DNA of 64,000 nucleotides from Trachythela sp. YZ-2020 (GCA_016169945.1 JADLSH010000231.1:2108001-2172000); one strand, 5' to 3'; counted from the stretch's first letter, positions 21,001 to 28,985 are shown. Numbers and translations are program-made. The notes: generated by a model not told the origin, from the sequence alone.

Positions 21001-23687
21001 CGTTTTAATAGGGTATGAAATATTTGTACGGGCATTGTTAGTAGGTAAAGAAGCTCGTTTTATTCAATAAAAGGGAAAGTAAATAAAAGGGAAATAATAA
21101 TTCAACATTCTGCTTTGTGCTTTATCAGTTTTGTCCGGTGCGCGATTGATCCAAAGTAACTGCTACGAGTTTTTAAATACAAATCTGTTTGGAAAGTAAT
21201 ACAATAAGCTGTTTGTTACCTGTTTATTATTAACAACTCACCTGTCCTTTGATTTTAACAGCATTTTAAAACGATTACGCGACAGTGTCCGCATGTCCGC
21301 GTGTCCGCATGTCCGCGTTTTCCACCTAACCACATATAATCGATATCTTGCAGACCCTTTCGATGTCTAGACAGTAAAGGCGTGAAAACCTGGGAACGAG
21401 TTACCCATTTCCACGGAGGTGAACTTTATACTGAGGTATTTAAAGTCTTCAAGAGAATGAGACTTGTTTGTCTCCATATTGGAAACGAAGAAATAACGGC
21501 AGCTTTTGACGCTCTTCTATTTAATTCTGTGTATAAACCCACAAGCTGTTTTAATGTATAAAGCATCCATGTTATATTTTTAGGGCAATGTAGAGCAATT
21601 CATGAAGTTTACTGGTTGGTATGGACCCAAGGTTCTGTATTTTGGTGACCACGTCTACAGTGACTTGATGGTAGGCTGAAATTTGAATCACATTACTTTT
21701 TTATTCTATGCAAAATATAATTTCGTAAATGCTTTTAAAAGTACCTTGGAAATAAGCTTACAACAAGCTTGCAAGCTGCATTTAATAAGCTATGACCAAG
21801 GGTAAACACAACTAACAAACACCTGAATTCAGAAATCGAACTCTCATTGTTGAAATGAAATGCCCTTATTGCATGCTTGCGCTAACCACTAGCTGTTCCG
21901 CCAACACCAATAGAGCGACGAAGCGCTGGACCTAGCAAAAAAACGTTGATATAATCAAAGATCTTTCCATCTCTTTGACAGGGACCAATTTTAAAACATG
22001 GCTGGCGAACTGGCGCAATTATTCATGACCTTGAGGTATTGATGAATTGAACATGCAATTCCAGAATGTCGCCCTGTTACCGCAAAATTCCTTAAAATAC
22101 CAGCCTGTCCTTTGGTAAACCTCTACAATTATTTTCTTAGAAAGAAATCAGGATATCAAATACTGAGCAGTTTCGACGTTCTGTAACGTGGCTGTTATCT
22201 CTTCAACAATTAATTGAATCACTTCAGGTGAGTATCATCGATATGGATTTACTCGGGGCGGGTTGTGCAATGATCTAAAATTAAAAACATATAATGAAAA
22301 TTGATTGATCATGACAGATTGTCAGTAGCCCTCAGACAGTTGACCAAATTCATGTCTGACTGCATATTTCTTCATGTCCGACTGTTGTTAATATTATGCA
22401 CTTTTTGCGCCTTTGGGCCCCTCTCTACACACTTAGGTAACCTTTACGTTTCAAAAACAATTTGACATGCTTAGAATCTTAAATTTCTCACCCCTTCAAC
22501 ATCTAATCTCCTGGACTCCATCGGAGGCTGTTGTCCCACAACAATGCCGTTGCTCTCTTAGTCACTGTGGACCATGCCTCAGGTAATGGTCGCACCCCTC
22601 TCCATGACCAGTGTATGTTCAGCACAGACCCCCTAGCAGATCAAGCTGAATCATTGTCTGCATGGAAGGGGATGGAGTACTGATTTTATATAATTATATC
22701 GGCACTGCTCATCTGTGTGTATATATAAGAATTCATTGCAGATTTAATGGAATCAGTACTCTGTGCATTACCTTAAGTGTTTAGTGCTCTTCACCGGAAA
22801 GTATGAACTTGAATACTTCCATCAAAACAAAAATAAAATTTAAATCACCATAATTCACCATGGTTATCTTACATTAACTGCAGACTGACAACTCTGATGA
22901 AGCCTATGAATTGCTAAGGGAATGGAAAAGAGAGCGTTATATGCTAAGGTAAAGTAAATAACATTGCTTGAAATATAATCAAACGTTGGGGTTCAGTGGA
23001 GGTAGATTTAACAGCAAATTGCTGGAATTATGCTGGAAATAACTGAAAATGATTAGAAGAAAATTCTCCTTTACGTCAGCGTGTTTATAATCCTTTTCTG
23101 GTAGTTCTAACCTAAATTTCACGGCAGCCTATCTTAAATATCATGGGTATTTATAATTGGCTAGATAACATACGAAAATGGTAACTTTTGATCTGCCTCG
23201 CACCACGCGTCATAACTTAACTAATAAACTTTCTATAATTCGTCTTACAAACTGCTAAGATTTTTGTCAAATTTTCACTATAGATGCGTTTCAGCAAGCA
23301 TTAAAGGGCAGTATAGATATTATAAAGTTAACTTCAGAATGTTGAGAATTATACCAGCATGCGAAACTACATCTCATAAATAAGCATTATTTTCTAGTCT
23401 GATAACTGCTCGTTGACCACCATCCCCTGCACGATAGGAGTTAGTTAATCACACCAAAACTCTGTTCTTTTTATAGAGAGGAACTGAAGAACATGTTTAA
23501 TCCGCAGTTTGGAAGTGTATTTCGTACATATCACAATCCTTCTTACTTCACTCGACGACTGGTTCGCTTTGCTGATATCTACTCCTCATCAATCTCCAAT
23601 CTCCTTAATTATCCCAATGATGTCACCTTCTATCCACGAAGACAAGCTCTTCCACATGAACCATTTATAGAACAAATTATTGCGTAA
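48..23687 (+). CDS. NT5DC2/3: NT5DC2/NT5DC3-family HAD 5'-nucleotidase-domain protein, 16 exons, 525 aa
   Basis: Exons, read from splice sites and phase: 48-240, 965-1140, 1971-2045, 4811-4866, 6057-6150, 6865-6939, 13057-13113, 14215-14275, 14814-14916, 16469-16570, 21354-21435, 21584-21670, 21982-22035, 22141-22227, 22884-22948, 23477-23687. Every junction is GT..AG, phases join without a stop, and the total is 1578 nt. The N-terminus (residues 1-45) is basic and hydrophobic with almost no acidic residues, like a mitochondrial presequence. HAD motif I is D94-Y-D96-Y-T98, motif II is T290-N-S292, and the motif IV acidic cluster is GDHVYSD at 379-385. The C-terminus keeps the family signature ([19 protein letters not shown]). 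Length matches the family (about 520-550 aa). Members are presumed phosphohydrolases, but their substrate is poorly known. The ATG at 48 is the first in frame. Whether it is closer to NT5DC2 or NT5DC3 cannot be settled here. Confidence 0.94.
1141..1970 (+). other. NT5DC intron 2: no further feature seen
   Basis: AT-rich intron sequence. I see no coding exon, clear repeat or RNA gene in it. Confidence 0.5.
2174..2483. mobile_element. MITE-like element with 16-bp terminal inverted repeats
   Basis: The ends AAGGCCGGTTTACAGT and ACTGTAAACCGGCCTT are perfect inverted repeats about 310 bp apart. The interior is rich in TTCGCGCGAA-type motifs that also fold back. No exact target-site duplication is visible (the flanks CTGATTA and CAGATCA are only similar). 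It lies in intron 3 of the NT5DC gene. Too short to encode a transposase. Confidence 0.75.
2584..2720 (+). repeat. GACCGACCCACC(CAAC) minisatellite
   Basis: Tandem array of 8-, 12- and 16-bp variants built on GACCGACC plus CACCCAAC, directly 5' of the TTAA-flanked element at 2735. The Pro/Thr/Asp-rich open frame across it is a by-product of the repeat. Confidence 0.85.
2735..4025. mobile_element. 1.3-kb non-autonomous element with TTAA target duplications (piggyBac-like)
   Basis: The ends GGTGGCTCCCTACAGTT and AACTGTAGGGAGCCACC are inverted repeats, each next to a TTAA (2731-2734 and 4026-4029). A TTAA target duplication is typical of piggyBac. No transposase frame is present. A second, one-ended copy starts at 26207, also after TTAA, and shares the next stretch including the GATCTATATAGATC palindrome. 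It lies in intron 3 of the NT5DC gene. Confidence 0.8.
4029..4524. mobile_element. MITE with about 37-bp inverted repeats and TTA target duplications
   Basis: The left end AGGCCCGATCAAACGAGAAC and the inverted right end GTTCTCGTTTGATCTGGCCT match over at least 37 bp, continuing as GCAAGTCATCGCAAGT. TTA flanks both sides (4026-4028 and 4525-4527), which suits a PIF/Harbinger-like element. It abuts the 2735-4025 element and shares the same TTAA bases. Confidence 0.75.
5708..6026. mobile_element. Degraded hAT-type MITE (GGCGTAGCCA ends)
   Basis: The left end reads TAGCGTAGCCAGC and the right end, inverted, reads CAGAGGCGTAGCCACT. CAGNGGCGTAG is a common hAT terminal motif. The left three bases are eroded and no target duplication can be called. 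The right end stops about 30 bp before exon 5 of the NT5DC gene. The interior is C/G-homopolymer rich. Confidence 0.55.
6289..6652. mobile_element. hAT-like MITE, copy 1, with 8-bp target duplication AGTTATAA
   Basis: Ends CATAGGCGGATTTTC and GAAAATCCGCCTATG. An exact 8-bp duplication AGTTATAA sits at 6281-6288 and 6653-6660. The interior is runs of C with GCACCCCCC motifs. An inverted copy lies at 16809-17159 with its own 8-bp duplication. 364 bp, no coding capacity. In intron 5 of the NT5DC gene. Confidence 0.92.
6696..6750 (-). repeat. Truncated tRNA-derived SINE tail and B box
   Basis: Reading on the - strand, the B-box/T-arm (GCAGGATCGATTCCTGC) followed by CAGAGGGCCTATAGTT matches the 3' half of the SINE at 32405-32522, including the short A-rich hairpin tail. 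The 5' half is replaced by a run of C (about 6750-6767). Confidence 0.6.
7369..10358 (-). CDS. BTB/POZ-BACK protein (POB1/LRB-like), 2 exons, 531 aa, nested in an NT5DC intron
   Basis: Exon 1 is complement(9824-10358), exon 2 complement(7369-8429). The splice (CAG|GTATGA ... TTCAG|GTATG) keeps phase. The BTB core is in two parts: [15 protein letters not shown] near residues 25-45, then [20 protein letters not shown] near 155-175 and the [10 protein letters not shown] helices near 235-245. Between them is an acidic Ser/Glu/Asp-rich insert of about 95 residues that is atypical for BTB. A BACK domain follows (about 270-380, [15 protein letters not shown]), then a C-terminal region resembling the beta-rich tail of POB1/LRB-type proteins. 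Such proteins are usually CUL3 adaptors; that role is inferred. The gene is antisense inside NT5DC intron 6 and its 5' flank runs into the 20-bp minisatellite. The start at 10358 (MSCDLK) is the simplest; an in-frame ATG upstream ([10 protein letters not shown]) would add a hydrophobic leader. Confidence 0.88.
9147..9425. mobile_element. Foldback element with TTACAACATGAGCGG ends, split by a second MITE
   Basis: The outer arms TTACAACATGAGCGG (left) and CCGCTCATGTTGTAA (right) are inverted. An inner hairpin at 9168-9222 (GTTGTATCGG...CCGATACAAC) has a GCCTTCGGC loop. The right arm is interrupted by the 9237-9410 element; removing it and one 9-bp duplication restores a continuous arm. Confidence 0.75.
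9237..9410. mobile_element. TAGACTTGG...CCAAGTCTA MITE with 9-bp target duplication
   Basis: The inverted ends run TAGACTTGGATCAAGTC plus CGTCTCTCTAGAGTCC on each side. CCGCTCATG is duplicated at 9228-9236 and 9411-9419. A 9-bp duplication suits Mutator-like elements. The ends resemble those of 15890-16208. The open frame across this palindrome is not a gene. Confidence 0.8.
10641..11754 (+). repeat. 20-bp minisatellite, about 55 copies, with a 60-bp higher-order pattern
   Basis: The unit TGTGTTCGTGTATTTCTACT repeats with variants at two positions (TAT/TAC/AGT and TAC/TTC). Between about 10861 and 11300 every third unit is the AGTTTCTACT or AGTCTCTACT form, giving a 60-bp higher-order repeat. 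Because 20 is not a multiple of 3, all three forward frames stay open and read the same Leu/Val/Cys/Phe repeat. The array lies about 280 bp upstream of the BTB start, inside NT5DC intron 6. Confidence 0.97.
11975..12168. mobile_element. 194-bp MITE with 9-bp target duplication GTTTGGGTA
   Basis: Ends TAGCCTCCTCCGCAGGCAAC and GTTGCCTGCGGAGGAGGCTA are perfect 20-bp inverted repeats. GTTTGGGTA is repeated exactly at 11966-11974 and 12169-12177. The 9-bp duplication suggests a Mutator-like element. In NT5DC intron 6. Confidence 0.92.
12178..13056 (+). other. 3' part of NT5DC intron 6, no gene seen
   Basis: AT-rich intron sequence leading to a normal TTTTGCAG acceptor at 13056. I see no coding exon or structured repeat. 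Confidence 0.5.
13384..13690. repeat. 70-bp tandem repeat carrying ATTGGTCG (inverted CCAAT) boxes
   Basis: ATTGGTCG occurs at about 13385, 13466, 13537 and 13607, and AATTGGTCG at about 13676. The last four units are spaced 70-71 bp and share CACCTCCGAATTTGATGTCC. ATTGG is the reverse of the NF-Y CCAAT box, so this could be an intronic regulatory array, or simply a tandem repeat. In NT5DC intron 7. Confidence 0.7.
14286..14584. mobile_element. MITE inserted at the exon 8 splice donor; target duplication copies the donor
   Basis: Inverted ends AGGGATGGAT and ATCCATCCCT. The 10-bp sequence GTATGACACA flanks the element at 14276-14285 and 14585-14594. Exon 8 of the NT5DC gene ends at 14275, so the left copy of the duplication is the 5' splice site itself. 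The interior has GGGGTGCGCACCCC motifs like the hAT MITEs at 6289 and 16809, but the ends differ. Confidence 0.85.
15337..15557. mobile_element. Palindromic MITE with internal 90-bp duplication
   Basis: The ends AGGCCTGCTCTGGGAC and GTCCCAGAGCAGGTCT are inverted. CCATAC flanks both sides (15331-15336 and 15558-15563). The inside holds two tandem copies of a unit of about 90 bp with TAACTCGCCGCGAGATAA and GCGATTTAAGGAAAAATT. In NT5DC intron 9. Confidence 0.8.
15890..16208. mobile_element. MITE with TAGACTTG ends and 9-bp target duplication GTAATAATG
   Basis: Long arms: TAGACTTGCTCCAAGTCTGT continuing CTCTTAAAGG, inverted at the right end. GTAATAATG occurs at 15881-15889 and 16209-16217. The middle carries GGGGAGTTATAAAGG and GGCGGGAGGA tandem motifs on both arms. 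Same end type as 9237-9410. In NT5DC intron 9. Confidence 0.9.
16255..16345 (+). repeat. Short tandem repeat AACCCCTGGGTCAGAATA
   Basis: Three to four imperfect copies of CCCCTGGGTCAGAATA near the 3' end of NT5DC intron 9. Confidence 0.6.
16809..17159. mobile_element. hAT-like MITE, copy 2, with 8-bp target duplication TTCCAATC
   Basis: Same CATAGGCGGATTTTC ends as 6289-6652 but inserted in the opposite orientation. The exact duplication TTCCAATC is at 16801-16808 and 17160-17167. The interior is G-rich on this strand and shares CCGCCGAGCAAGCTGCAGCA with copy 1. In NT5DC intron 10. Confidence 0.93.
17490..18186 (-). pseudogene. Truncated, frameshifted protein kinase (N-lobe to DFG), intronless
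   Basis: From MSAFRL at 18186 the frame shows a Gly-rich loop (GRGTYGSV), the beta-3 lysine (VVVKK), the alpha-C glutamate (FFKEARLL) and a hinge (MMEFISF). At about 17735 the frame shifts to one reading [14 protein letters not shown] and [13 protein letters not shown], the catalytic loop. A second shift, probably a lost A in an A-run near 17612, leads to [11 protein letters not shown] (DFG motif). Similarity stops at about 17490 in the activation segment, next to the 43-bp inverted repeat, so the whole C-lobe beyond it is missing. No intron is visible. The family is an animal tyrosine-kinase-like or Ser/Thr kinase; I cannot name it further. Two frameshifts plus truncation make it non-functional unless the assembly is wrong. 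Confidence 0.85.
18250..18712. other. Upstream of the kinase fragment, no gene seen
   Basis: AT-rich sequence with no coding exon or clear repeat. It may hold the old promoter of the kinase. Confidence 0.4.
18713..18925. repeat. Nested palindrome (AGGGCTGGCCCT / CGAGATCTCG)
   Basis: The inner arms GGCGAGATCTCG and CGAGATCTCGCC are next to GGGCCAGCCCTACTA and TAGTAGGGCTGG. Outer parts read GCGTTTATATGAG and CCCATATAAACGC. It looks like a MITE, but no target duplication is called. Confidence 0.7.
19130..19500. repeat. 19-bp minisatellite GGGATAAAACACGGATGAG
   Basis: About 18 tandem units of GGGATAAAACACGGATGAG with variants (ATG, TTG, AAT). At 19135-19195 it begins as GCACGGATACGGATACGGAT. 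The Phe-Ile-Pro-Ser repeats seen on the - strand in all frames are an artefact of this array. One inverted unit sits at the right end of the foldback at 20340-20363. Confidence 0.93.
19466..20363. repeat. Foldback element with arms of about 190 bp
   Basis: The left arm (about 19466-19671) is inverted at about 20184-20363. Shared sequence includes GGATGAGATAATAATTGCCC, ACAAATAAAACGTTGATACT and CTGGAACCCGTAGACTAGCA. In the 500-bp spacer a direct repeat containing GTTTGATAACCACAAAAAGT occurs near 19818 and 20023. The left arm runs into the 19-bp minisatellite, which has expanded on that side only. Confidence 0.85.
20364..21289. other. Intron sequence with a weak TAGTTAATAGTT repeat
   Basis: About five degenerate copies of a unit of about 22 bp (TAGTTAATAGTTNNGTTTGG) at 20570-20670. 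No gene seen in the rest. Confidence 0.4.
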
Positions 23688-23719
23688 AATGTGATGTAAT
23701 TGATTATGACTCCGCTACT

Positions 23720-23725
23720 AATAAA
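23720..23725 (+). terminator. AATAAA polyadenylation signal of the NT5DC gene
   Basis: A canonical AATAAA lies 33 nt after the TAA stop of the last exon, on the same strand. Confidence 0.6.
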
Positions 23726-23850
23726 AATGTTTTTTATCTTGTACAGTTAATGTTATATTATGCTTACTTTTACAAAAAATTGTACACGTGCTTATTCTTT
23801 TGGAAATTGAATCCAATGACGTCATCATGAAAGTAATAGTCACTTACCAG

Positions 23851-24013
23851 CCTAGACACTAGGCCTTCGTATTTCTCTCGAGAACAAAAACCAGAACAAA
23901 AATCACTTACGGTGGTAACTTACCTGACGGAGTTGCGGAAAAGCTGCAAGTATGCGGGTACCACTCGTGAGGAAGGTTTACTGAACAAGACATTGCAAAG
24001 GCTGGAAAAGAAG
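23851..24013 (+). CDS. Possible orphan coding exon, unknown protein
   Basis: A 163-nt stretch lies between an acceptor-like CTTACCAG and a strong donor (AAG|GTGAGC). It reads S-L-D-T-R-P then a helix-like KSLTVVTYLTELRKSCKYAG and LLNKTLQRLEKK without a stop. There is no ATG and I found no partner exons. It starts 164 nt after the NT5DC stop. It could be a first internal exon of a gene whose other exons I cannot see, a gene remnant, or chance. Family not recognised. Confidence 0.3.
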
Positions 24014-24842
24014 GTGAGCGAGAAGCCCACTAAGAGAGAATCACAAACTACCATTTTACTAGAATACTAGAAATACATGCATGCAGAATCCCCTCGCCCA
24101 TTTGAACCAAACAATTTACTCTCCAAAGTTATTTTAACATGAAGTACTGAGTCGACGAATGTAACCATGGTAACACGCAACATGTATATTTTTTATATTT
24201 TAATTTGTACAAATATTATTTTGTTTTTAACTATAAAATTATCATTTGCCCAACTATATAAAGTGGGTATGCTATTATGTACTCTTTTAGCTTTGATTTA
24301 CTGTAACATTCAACCTTAGACGTTCACAAAACGTTTCGAAATTTTCAAAAAACTTCAACTGCTTTTCGAGGAGTATTTTTATACTTCGCACTTGCTTTTG
24401 CAATGAAGTTTTTGAGATTTATTGTTTTTTATTTTTCTATAACATATTTGAATCAATACTAAAATACTCTTAAAGATCAATCAATGTTGTATTGACCACA
24501 CAGAATGATCTACACATTTTCAAATTCACAAACTATACTGCATGCTGTTAAAAAATCGGCAAAGCAAGCATGCAAAATAGACACTTGCCTGTTTAAAACG
24601 CTCCTTTTTCGGTCTTTCGACTGTTTTTCCTCTTGTTAATTTGCCTCTAAATAATTTTCATTTATCCAAACTTACTTACATAGAGACTTACTTATAAAAT
24701 GTGTGCAAAACTTTTTTGAAAAAAGTTTGCAAAATGGAAGTCTTCTCTCGGCTTGAACTTGCGCATGCGCATAACTTACGAAAAGGTCGAGTCCATGACA
24801 AAAAAAAATGGCGGACGACTTTGCATTCCACAATGTTTTCAC
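24014..24842. other. Intergenic AT-rich sequence, no gene seen
   Basis: No coding exon, RNA gene or clear repeat boundary found. Confidence 0.45.
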
Positions 24843-24912
24843 ATACCCGGGTGTAAATCTCCGAGCAGAATTAGTACCCTCGCACGGCGCTTCGCGCCGG
24901 CTCGGGGACTAG
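24843..24912 (+). repeat. GC-rich hairpin repeat, copy 1
   Basis: Contains CCGAGCAGAATTAGTACCCT then CGCACGGCGCTTCGCGCCGG. An inverted relative lies at 34830-34925, sharing ACCCGGGTGTAA, the CCGAGC..GAATTAGTACCC core and the GGCGCTTCGCGCC hairpin. Confidence 0.65.
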
Positions 24913-25072
24913 TAAATCTCCTTTATGATTCAGTTGAGCAAGAACTTTCCTCGTCTGTATGTACACTAATATTTGCTATAAAGTACTTTTGGAATTAGCT
25001 TTGAAACACGTTCTAAGACAAAGCAAAGCAAAGTGAAATATTCTAGCCGGAATTTAGCTACATTGAAACCAC

Positions 25073-25285
25073 TGAGCTAAATATATCTGGAGGGATGGCT
25101 GCTCAGGTCAGCTAGGCAGAAAAGTGAAGCCAAACATATTTGCTGGCGCAATATTGACGCCACTGGTTGCCACCATTGAGCTGTATCATACCTGGAGGAA
25201 GTGGTCGACAGAAAAAGTGTCGCCAAAAACTTGGCGGATTTTGGCTTTTGCTGACGCAATTTTTGATATCACTGGTTCTAGTTGA
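25073..25285 (+). repeat. CCACTGAGCTAAATATATCT repeat family, copy
   Basis: Starts CCACTGAGCTAAATATATCT followed by GGAGG, then AGAAAAGTGAAGCCAAA. The same order occurs at 33697-34165 (+), 39110-39248 (-) and 41447-41763 (-), and in looser form at 41800-42160 and 48121. Here it is cut by the 25286-25405 element. Confidence 0.65.
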
Positions 25286-25405
25286 CCATAGACTTTCTCC
25301 AAGTCTCGCTTGGCATTGAACAACAACGGGCGGACGAGGCGAAAATTAGGGAGGGTGAGCGTGCGGGCGGGAGAGAAGTGAAAAGCGAGCGAGACTTGTA
25401 AAACT
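25286..25405 (-). mobile_element. Short element with AAGTCTCGCT ends, copy 1
   Basis: On the - strand it runs from TTTTACAAGTCTCGCTCGCT to AGCGAGACTTGGAGAAAGTC. It matches 41147-41272 on the + strand at both ends. Both copies are next to GTTGACCA or TGGTCAAC flanks of the CCACTGAGC repeat family, suggesting a shared ancestral insertion. Confidence 0.6.
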
Positions 25406-25927
25406 CGGCACTCATTACTATTCACCGGTCATGAGCATCCTGTCCGGTGACGTAATGGACAATAAAATATCAGGCGGGAGCTCGGCTGCGTAAATTCTAA
25501 CAGTTAAATACCGGTAACTATACAAAGGAATATGTGAAATCTGTTCCGATTTTGGATTATTTAGAAGAATACTTCCTACGGCAATTTCAAGCAGCATTTT
25601 TTGTATATATTAGTTTTTAGAATTAGTAAATCTTCTCGTTATACAGTTAATAATAACACACTGATCAACTCACAGACTTCCCAGGCTCTGGGTCAGGTGT
25701 ATTTAAAAATCTAATATATTACGTGTAAATGTTACTGTATTTTAGCTTAATAATCCCTAATAATATTTCAGTTGCTCGTATATCGAGAAAGGGCCAGAAG
25801 ATAAAACTAATTTTCGTTAAATATTAATTATTATGATTTACTCTGGCCTGACTATTAAACAATTATTGGATGAGGCTGAGCATGATATCAAGAATTATTC
25901 AGACCTAGGTCAATGTTATCTTACCGA

Positions 25928-26004
25928 AGTCTCGGTGATTATCGGTGAATATTCACCGAGACGAAGTCGAAGTGAATATTCACCGATAATCACCGAGACT
26001 GAGT
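25928..26004. repeat. Perfect hairpin TCTCGGTGATTATCGGTGAA
   Basis: Arms of about 34 bp (TCTCGGTGATTATCGGTGAA continuing TATTCACC) face each other around a short GAGACGAAGTCGAA loop. Confidence 0.85.
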
Positions 26005-26206
26005 AAATAATTGTAGCAAAATATTAATAAGTAATTCAGTAGCAAAATATGCATAAAATTAAATACAACAACACGCGCTTCCGTTATGAATATAATTTAT
26101 TAAATACGTAATGTCTACTAAAATACTCGGGAAGTTCGTTAACACAACAAAGTCTGTGGCTTATATATACATTATATACATGCAGTATATAAATCAAACA
26201 ATTTAA

Positions 26207-27960
26207 GGTGGCTCCCTACAGTTAGTACAGTTTGAAACACGATCTATATAGATCAGGTGGCACCCTCGCGTCTCACGCGTGGAATCTTCGTGACCCGGTA
26301 AAACTTTGAAACAAGCCGCGGGGGAGCCTTTTTTTTTTTTTTTTCTTTTGAAAACCACAACCAGCCTTTCAATAAAAATTCAAATAATGAAATTCTTAAG
26401 TTGTTTCAAGCGAAGTTTTCTTTTTCCCGGCTTTTTTTTTTTTACGTTTTTATTTCAGTATTATCTTTTATATTATGCAAATCAAAATCTGACTTAAATA
26501 AAAAAAGAAAAAAAAACTAAGATTGCTCAAAGCTCAAAAAGATATTTATCAGAGCTGAGGAGATTCTAGAATAATCAGAATAATATAATTATTTAAAACT
26601 ATCAAAAATTTAAAATAAACTTTACGCAACACAGTTACGAAACTTTGGTACGATTACGAATTGTTTGAATATTTTGAAAGTTTTCAGAGATATTTCAAAT
26701 AATAAAATAAAATTATGAAATTTAATTTAATTGGATTATCAATTCAATGGGTAAATTGACCAACCAGAGACCAACCAGACCACCAACTCAACAACAAAAT
26801 AAGGTGAATGAACACCATAATGAAAAGCAGAAAATTTTGCTCCATTACAGAAACAAACAGAGAAAAAAAAAACTTACTGTTAGCAGACAAGGACAGGTCA
26901 CAGAAGAACAAAGTGAGGCCTCACTGTCTATAAGGACAATCCTAATGTTTTGATCATAATTTGAGCCCTTGTGTTAACAAAATGCTAATGTTTGAAAGCT
27001 CACGAAATCTGTCAAAATGGCATTTTAGACGCGCAAAAAAAAAAAAATTCGGGTTAATAACTTTTTAATGTTGTTAATCTGCACAAACAAATGGTAATAA
27101 AATAAAGTCAAATAAAGTATATGCCGGTTGGTTCAATAAAATATCAAAATAAAAAATATCGGGGAGGGTCGTTGGGTGTCTGCCTCTCGTTACCGCTGTT
27201 TCATTGGATAATTTAAGAAACTAAGAAAAAAAAAAAAAAACAAATTCTGAAAAATAAAAATTTGAATTTCAAAAAATAAATAAAAAAAGACATGTGAGAG
27301 ACTGTAATTTTTTTTTCACTAATTTAAGTCATCATCAGACAGAATAAACGCAGACAGAATATTTTTTGGTTACGCATTTTGCTGTATGATGTCTACTCTG
27401 TGACAAGGACACTGCTGGATGACGTTCTTGTCAGATTTGCTTGTCATGTGACAAAGCGTTTGTTGCGTGGCTTTTTAATTAATTTGGTTTAATTTCTTTT
27501 CGGTGAAAATTTTGTTTTAATTTTACGTAATTTTTTCAAATTTACAAAAATTTTTTTAATTTATTTGAAATTTTTTATAATTTGATTTTTTTTAAACACA
27601 AAAAAATTAAATTTTATAAAAAAAATTTTAACTAACCTTAATTAATTTTTTAATGTTATTTAGTATTCCCTATTCCAAAAAAACTTTAAAATTTTAAAAT
27701 TTTTTAAATTTTTTATTTTTTTTTTTTTTTTTTTTTTATCTTTGTTAACTTAATACGTTATTGTTAATACGCTATTACCCACCATAGGTATATTTACATA
27801 TGGATAGTTGACACTAATAGGATTAGTAACATTTATATTTATAAATATATACCCAAAAAAAATATATATAATATTTGAGATAAATGTATGTTTCACAAAT
27901 CTTATATTTCACATTTTGTTTTTGTTTTATAATAACTTTCCACCTTAAAACGTTTAGGAA
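26207..27960 (+). mobile_element. One-ended second copy of the TTAA element, swollen with A/T runs
   Basis: Begins after TTAA (26203-26206) with GGTGGCTCCCTACAGTTAGT and matches the start of 2735-4025 for about 120 bp. The motif TTTCGGTGAAAATTTT near 27498 recalls the copy-1 interior near 3570. The right inverted end was not found. Long A and T runs (about 27227, 27718-27737) fill the inside. The right boundary given here is approximate. Confidence 0.55.
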
Positions 27961-28985
27961 AAGTTATAGTCTGGAAGCCAAATCCGGATTTTGCCAAGTT
28001 GGCTACACCCCATGGGTGGCTAAGGTTTCTTGGTATCATTTTAAAGCTTGAAACCTGCTGATTACGAATCCGTCTGTTACCGGCTTGGTAATCTGTCCCA
28101 AAGAACCCATACTGCTTTGCAGCAAAACTTCATAATTCTTGATTTTCTTGCTGTTTTTCAGGTTTTTATGTAAATACTTTCAATATTAATTGTTTTCATA
28201 TTCATGTTAAATGTGAATGAACGTCCTTGGCAAGTGCAATTTTCCGCGCTCTTTGCTTTTCACTCGTAAGTTTTAAATTTGTCAAACAAATTGTTAATAA
28301 ATTAATTGCAAAAACATTTTTTACCTTTAAAAAGCTTAACCCCATATTTTGTTGCACGTTTTGTGATTTGTGGAACTGCATTATCCTTTATTTCTTTAAT
28401 CTCATGGAGAGAAGTCACTACAAAACGACTCATGGGAAGCCATTTTAAAAAAAAGCATTATTTACTACTCCGGCTAGTAAATTATGCCTCAGATTTACTG
28501 TTCAGCCAACCAATCAAAATACTTGAAAGGCATTATTTACTACTGAAATTATACTAATTCTTGATATCACTGCGTAAGCCGAATCCAATAATTGTTTTAT
28601 TATACGTTAGAAAGACAAAAATCAGACAGCCAACACTTGCGGCCGGTGTGAAAGATGCAAAAACACATAAGTTTTTAACATTTAGTAAAACAATAAATAC
28701 TTGTTGAAGATGGTTTTGTATTGTTTTCCTGGCCTTTTTGGTGCATGCAGTCACTGTCTTTTTCTGAGAATAATTGGACATTTTCTCTTCGTTTGTAAAG
28801 GCAAATTTACAAGAAGCCATTTTGTTTTGGCTTTCAAATTTCTCGGGCTTTTATATAAGCTGCCGCAGCCTAGTTCCTAGGCCTCTAAGCGTTCTCATTA
28901 ATATGCGGGCTGCTGTTTAGAGGCCTAGAACAAAATATTCAAAGTTTGCAAAAGTGGGGACAATTTGTCCCCACTCGTTGTATTG
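27961..28985. other. Intergenic sequence, no supported gene
   Basis: A weak inverted motif (CCTAGGCCTCTAA / TTAGAGGCCTAG) lies near 28876-28927. An 88-codon frame on the - strand (28554-28820, MASCKFAFTN...) starts with an ATG, but I recognise no domain and see no splice context. Confidence 0.4.

Larger units (their letters stand above)
17419..21332. mobile_element. 3.9-kb segment bounded by perfect 43-bp inverted repeats, carrying a kinase fragment
   Basis: Positions 17419-17461 and 21290-21332 are exact inverted repeats of 43 bp. They start TGGTTAGGTGGAAAACGC and contain a duplicated GCGGACATGCG motif. No transposase frame is seen between them. The cargo is a 5' kinase fragment (17490-18186), a hairpin, a 19-bp minisatellite and a foldback element. 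Flanks (ACATAA left, CATATAA right) do not give an exact target duplication, so transposon status is inferred. The right end stops 21 bp before exon 11 of the NT5DC gene. Confidence 0.6.
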
